Shown here: piece after piece, positions 13,538-14,779 of the stretch | How the letters are laid out: each line of letters opens with the position of its first letter | Position numbering within the stretch: position 1 is the first letter of the stretch | Assembly: GCA_944363005.1 (NCBI GenBank) | Contig: CALVTV010000140.1 | Coordinates: 1 to 14,779 of the forward strand | Direction of reading: 5' to 3' | Source: an uncultured Clostridia bacterium | GTDB lineage: Bacteria > Bacillota > Clostridia > Christensenellales > Aristaeellaceae | DNA: 14,779 nt | The notes under the pieces: model-generated | What the model was told of the DNA's origin: nothing | Databases searched by the model: none | The model's input: only the letters and a program-made list of their open reading frames with translations | Translations under genes and position numbers: made by a program

Positions 13538-14659
13538 ATGATCTATCTGGACAATGCCGCAACCAGTTTTCCAAAGCCCGCCGCGGTGGCGCGTGCCATG
13601 GCGGATGCGCTCACGCAGTGCGGAGCCAATCCCGGGCGCGCGGGTCATCGAATGGCTCTGGCGGCCGGGCGGCTCGTCGAGGGCTGCCGCGAGGAATTGG
13701 CCGAATATCTGGGGGAGCGGGACGCCTCGCGCGTCATCTTTGCGCTCAATACGACCGATGCCTTGAACATGGCGATTCACGGCGTGGTGCGCTCCGGCGA
13801 TCACGTCGTTACCACGCTCATCGAGCACAATTCCGTGTTGCGTCCCCTGTCTGAGCTTTCGCGCAGCGGCGTCATCACGCTCACGCTTGTGCCGCCCGAT
13901 GCGAAGGGGATGGTCGATGCCACAGAGGTGGAACGCGTGATGACGGCGCGCACGAAGCTGGTTGTCATGACGCACATGTCCAACGTATTGGGGCTTGAAC
14001 AGGACGTGGCGGCGGTTGGCGCGCTTTGCCGGAGGCGTGGAGTATGTTTTCTGGTCGATTGCGCGCAGACCGCGGGCCATTTGCCCCTGCGGCCCCGGGA
14101 ATGGGGCGCGTCCATGGTGGCGATGCCGGGGCACAAGGGGCTTTTGGGGCCGCACGGCACAGGCGTGCTCTGGGTGCGTGAAGGCGTGCGGATTGCGCCC
14201 ATGCGCCAGGGCGGAACGGGTTCCGCTTCTGAAAGTATGTTTCAGCCGCGAATGATGCCGGATATGCTGGAAAGCGGAACGCTCAATCTGCCTGGCATTG
14301 CGGGGCTTCGCGCCGGGCTGCGGGAAGCGCGCGCCCAGGAATGCCAGGCGCACGCCGTCGAAGTAGCGCTCTGCGACCACATGCGCGAGGAACTGCTCGG
14401 GATGCCGGGGGTGCGCGTGTATACGCAGAAAGGGGCCTCCCTGCTCAGTTTCAACGTGGAGGGCATCGCCTCCCAGGAAGTGGCGGCGGCGCTGGATGAG
14501 CGGGAGATTGCCGTTCGGGGGGGACTGCACTGTGCGCCAGGCGCGCATCGATTCCTGGGCACGCTGCAAAATGGCGCCGTGCGCGTAAGCCCCGGCCTGT
14601 ACAACACCATGCGCGACGCGGATGCGCTTGTGGCGGCAGTGGCGAAGATGACACGGTGA
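13538..14659 (+). CDS. cysteine desulfurase family protein (class V PLP enzyme)
   Basis: This 373-residue PLP-dependent enzyme has the fold of NifS/SufS proteins, which take sulfur (or selenium) from cysteine (or selenocysteine) onto an active-site cysteine. Visible elements are Y-L-D-N-A-A-T (3-9), H98 stacking on PLP (L-I-E-H-N-S), V-D-C-A-Q-T-A-G with D174 and Q177, the PLP lysine K200 in M-P-G-H-K-G, the reactive loop R-G-G-L-H-C-A-P with C332, and R349 in R-V-S-P-G. It belongs to the sulfur-carrying SufS-like branch often labelled 'cysteine desulfurase family protein' (TIGR01977 type), not classical IscS. All catalytic residues are present. The start is ATG after GGGAGGGA. It is divergent from DUF3343. 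Desulfurase activity is likely; the acceptor is unknown. Confidence 0.9.
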   Translation: MIYLDNAATSFPKPAAVARAMADALTQCGANPGRAGHRMALAAGRLVEGCREELAEYLGERDASRVIFALNTTDALNMAIHGVVRSGDHVVTTLIEHNSVLRPLSELSRSGVITLTLVPPDAKGMVDATEVERVMTARTKLVVMTHMSNVLGLEQDVAAVGALCRRRGVCFLVDCAQTAGHLPLRPREWGASMVAMPGHKGLLGPHGTGVLWVREGVRIAPMRQGGTGSASESMFQPRMMPDMLESGTLNLPGIAGLRAGLREARAQECQAHAVEVALCDHMREELLGMPGVRVYTQKGASLLSFNVEGIASQEVAAALDEREIAVRGGLHCAPGAHRFLGTLQNGAVRVSPGLYNTMRDADALVAAVAKMTR

Positions 14660-14779
14660 TTGTGCGGCGATTCCATTTCAATTGCTTTTAGATCGTACAA
14701 AGCCATTGAGAATGGGCGCGGTTCTGCATCTGAAGTGCATTTACCGCGCGGGGGGGCAGCTCGTTGTTCTTTTGTTTTT
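14660..14779. other. 3' end of window, no gene seen
   Basis: These 120 bases after the desulfurase stop contain an imperfect hairpin, outer arms GCGCGGT (14716-14722) and ACCGCGC (14743-14749) with an inner TGCA/TGCA pair. It is followed by a G-run and then a T-rich tract reaching the window end. It may be the terminator of the desulfurase gene, but the T-rich tract starts about 10 bases too late for a classical one. Confidence 0.3.

Noticed and set aside
12422..14569. A 715-codon minus-strand open frame containing endonuclease III
   Set aside because: Only the last 215 codons are Nth. The upstream part is antisense to the desulfurase-family gene and passes through the DUF3343 gene and its terminator. 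The ribosome site and promoter fit a start at 13069.
13162..14659. Selenoprotein encoding (in-frame UGA) in the DUF3343 or desulfurase genes
   Set aside because: Both frames are complete with ordinary Cys codons at the key positions. No in-frame TGA interruption or SECIS-like element was noticed.
14716..14779. Terminator of the desulfurase gene
   Set aside because: The stem is interrupted and the T-rich tract is separated from it by a G-run, so it was kept only as a weak note.
1..14779. CRISPR arrays, tRNA/rRNA genes, insertion sequences, prophage or toxin-antitoxin genes
   Set aside because: No regular short repeats with spacers, tRNA-like cloverleaf, transposase or phage motifs were seen. 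The only notable long repeats are within the SH3b gene.

Overview
The window reads as a chromosomal segment of a fairly GC-rich member of the Clostridia (Firmicutes). This rests on strong AGGAGG-type ribosome binding sites, TTG as well as ATG starts, a CIRCE/HrcA heat-shock operator, near-consensus sigma-A promoters, Rho-independent terminators, and typical clostridial families (Tex, COG2509 FAD dehydrogenase, DUF3343, multi-SH3b secreted proteins with 'NPDPTDRL' repeats). The SH3b repeat style and the Pro/Thr-rich linker in a secreted protein recall Christensenellales-like gut Clostridia, but that placement is inference. I see no phage, IS, CRISPR, tRNA or rRNA.

Layout. (1) 32-608: a single-gene heat-shock unit, CIRCE plus promoter, hsp20 and a strong terminator. 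(2) 684-7002: a probable five-gene plus-strand operon. It starts from a TTGATA-17-TATAAT promoter and contains an RNase Z-like metallo-beta-lactamase hydrolase, the RNA-binding factor tex, a secreted beta-propeller-like protein, a COG2509 FAD dehydrogenase with a four-Cys cluster, and a small zinc-ribbon/DUF2007-like protein. It ends in a terminator that also serves the opposing strand. (3) 7014-10569 (minus): a promoter and two overlapping genes for a heterodimeric ABC exporter with one degenerate and one canonical ATP site. (4) 10820-12280 (minus): a secreted protein of three tandem double-SH3b repeats, with its own terminator. (5) 12422-13122 (minus): nth (endonuclease III) with its own promoter. 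(6) 13129-14659: a DUF3343 gene (minus) divergent from a cysteine-desulfurase-family gene (plus), a pairing that suggests sulfur or selenium handling. The last 120 bases hold no recognisable gene.

How the genes work together. Most units are housekeeping or stress functions: protein quality control, RNA transactions, export and DNA repair. The most system-like part is the DUF3343/cysteine-desulfurase pair. Its short shared intergenic region encodes, on the DUF3343 side, two mutually exclusive hairpins, one of which would mask the DUF3343 ribosome binding site. The exporter pair is a textbook asymmetric heterodimer, and the SH3b gene shows recent internal duplication. I did not find a clearly novel multi-gene system. 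The candidates worth following up are listed as findings.
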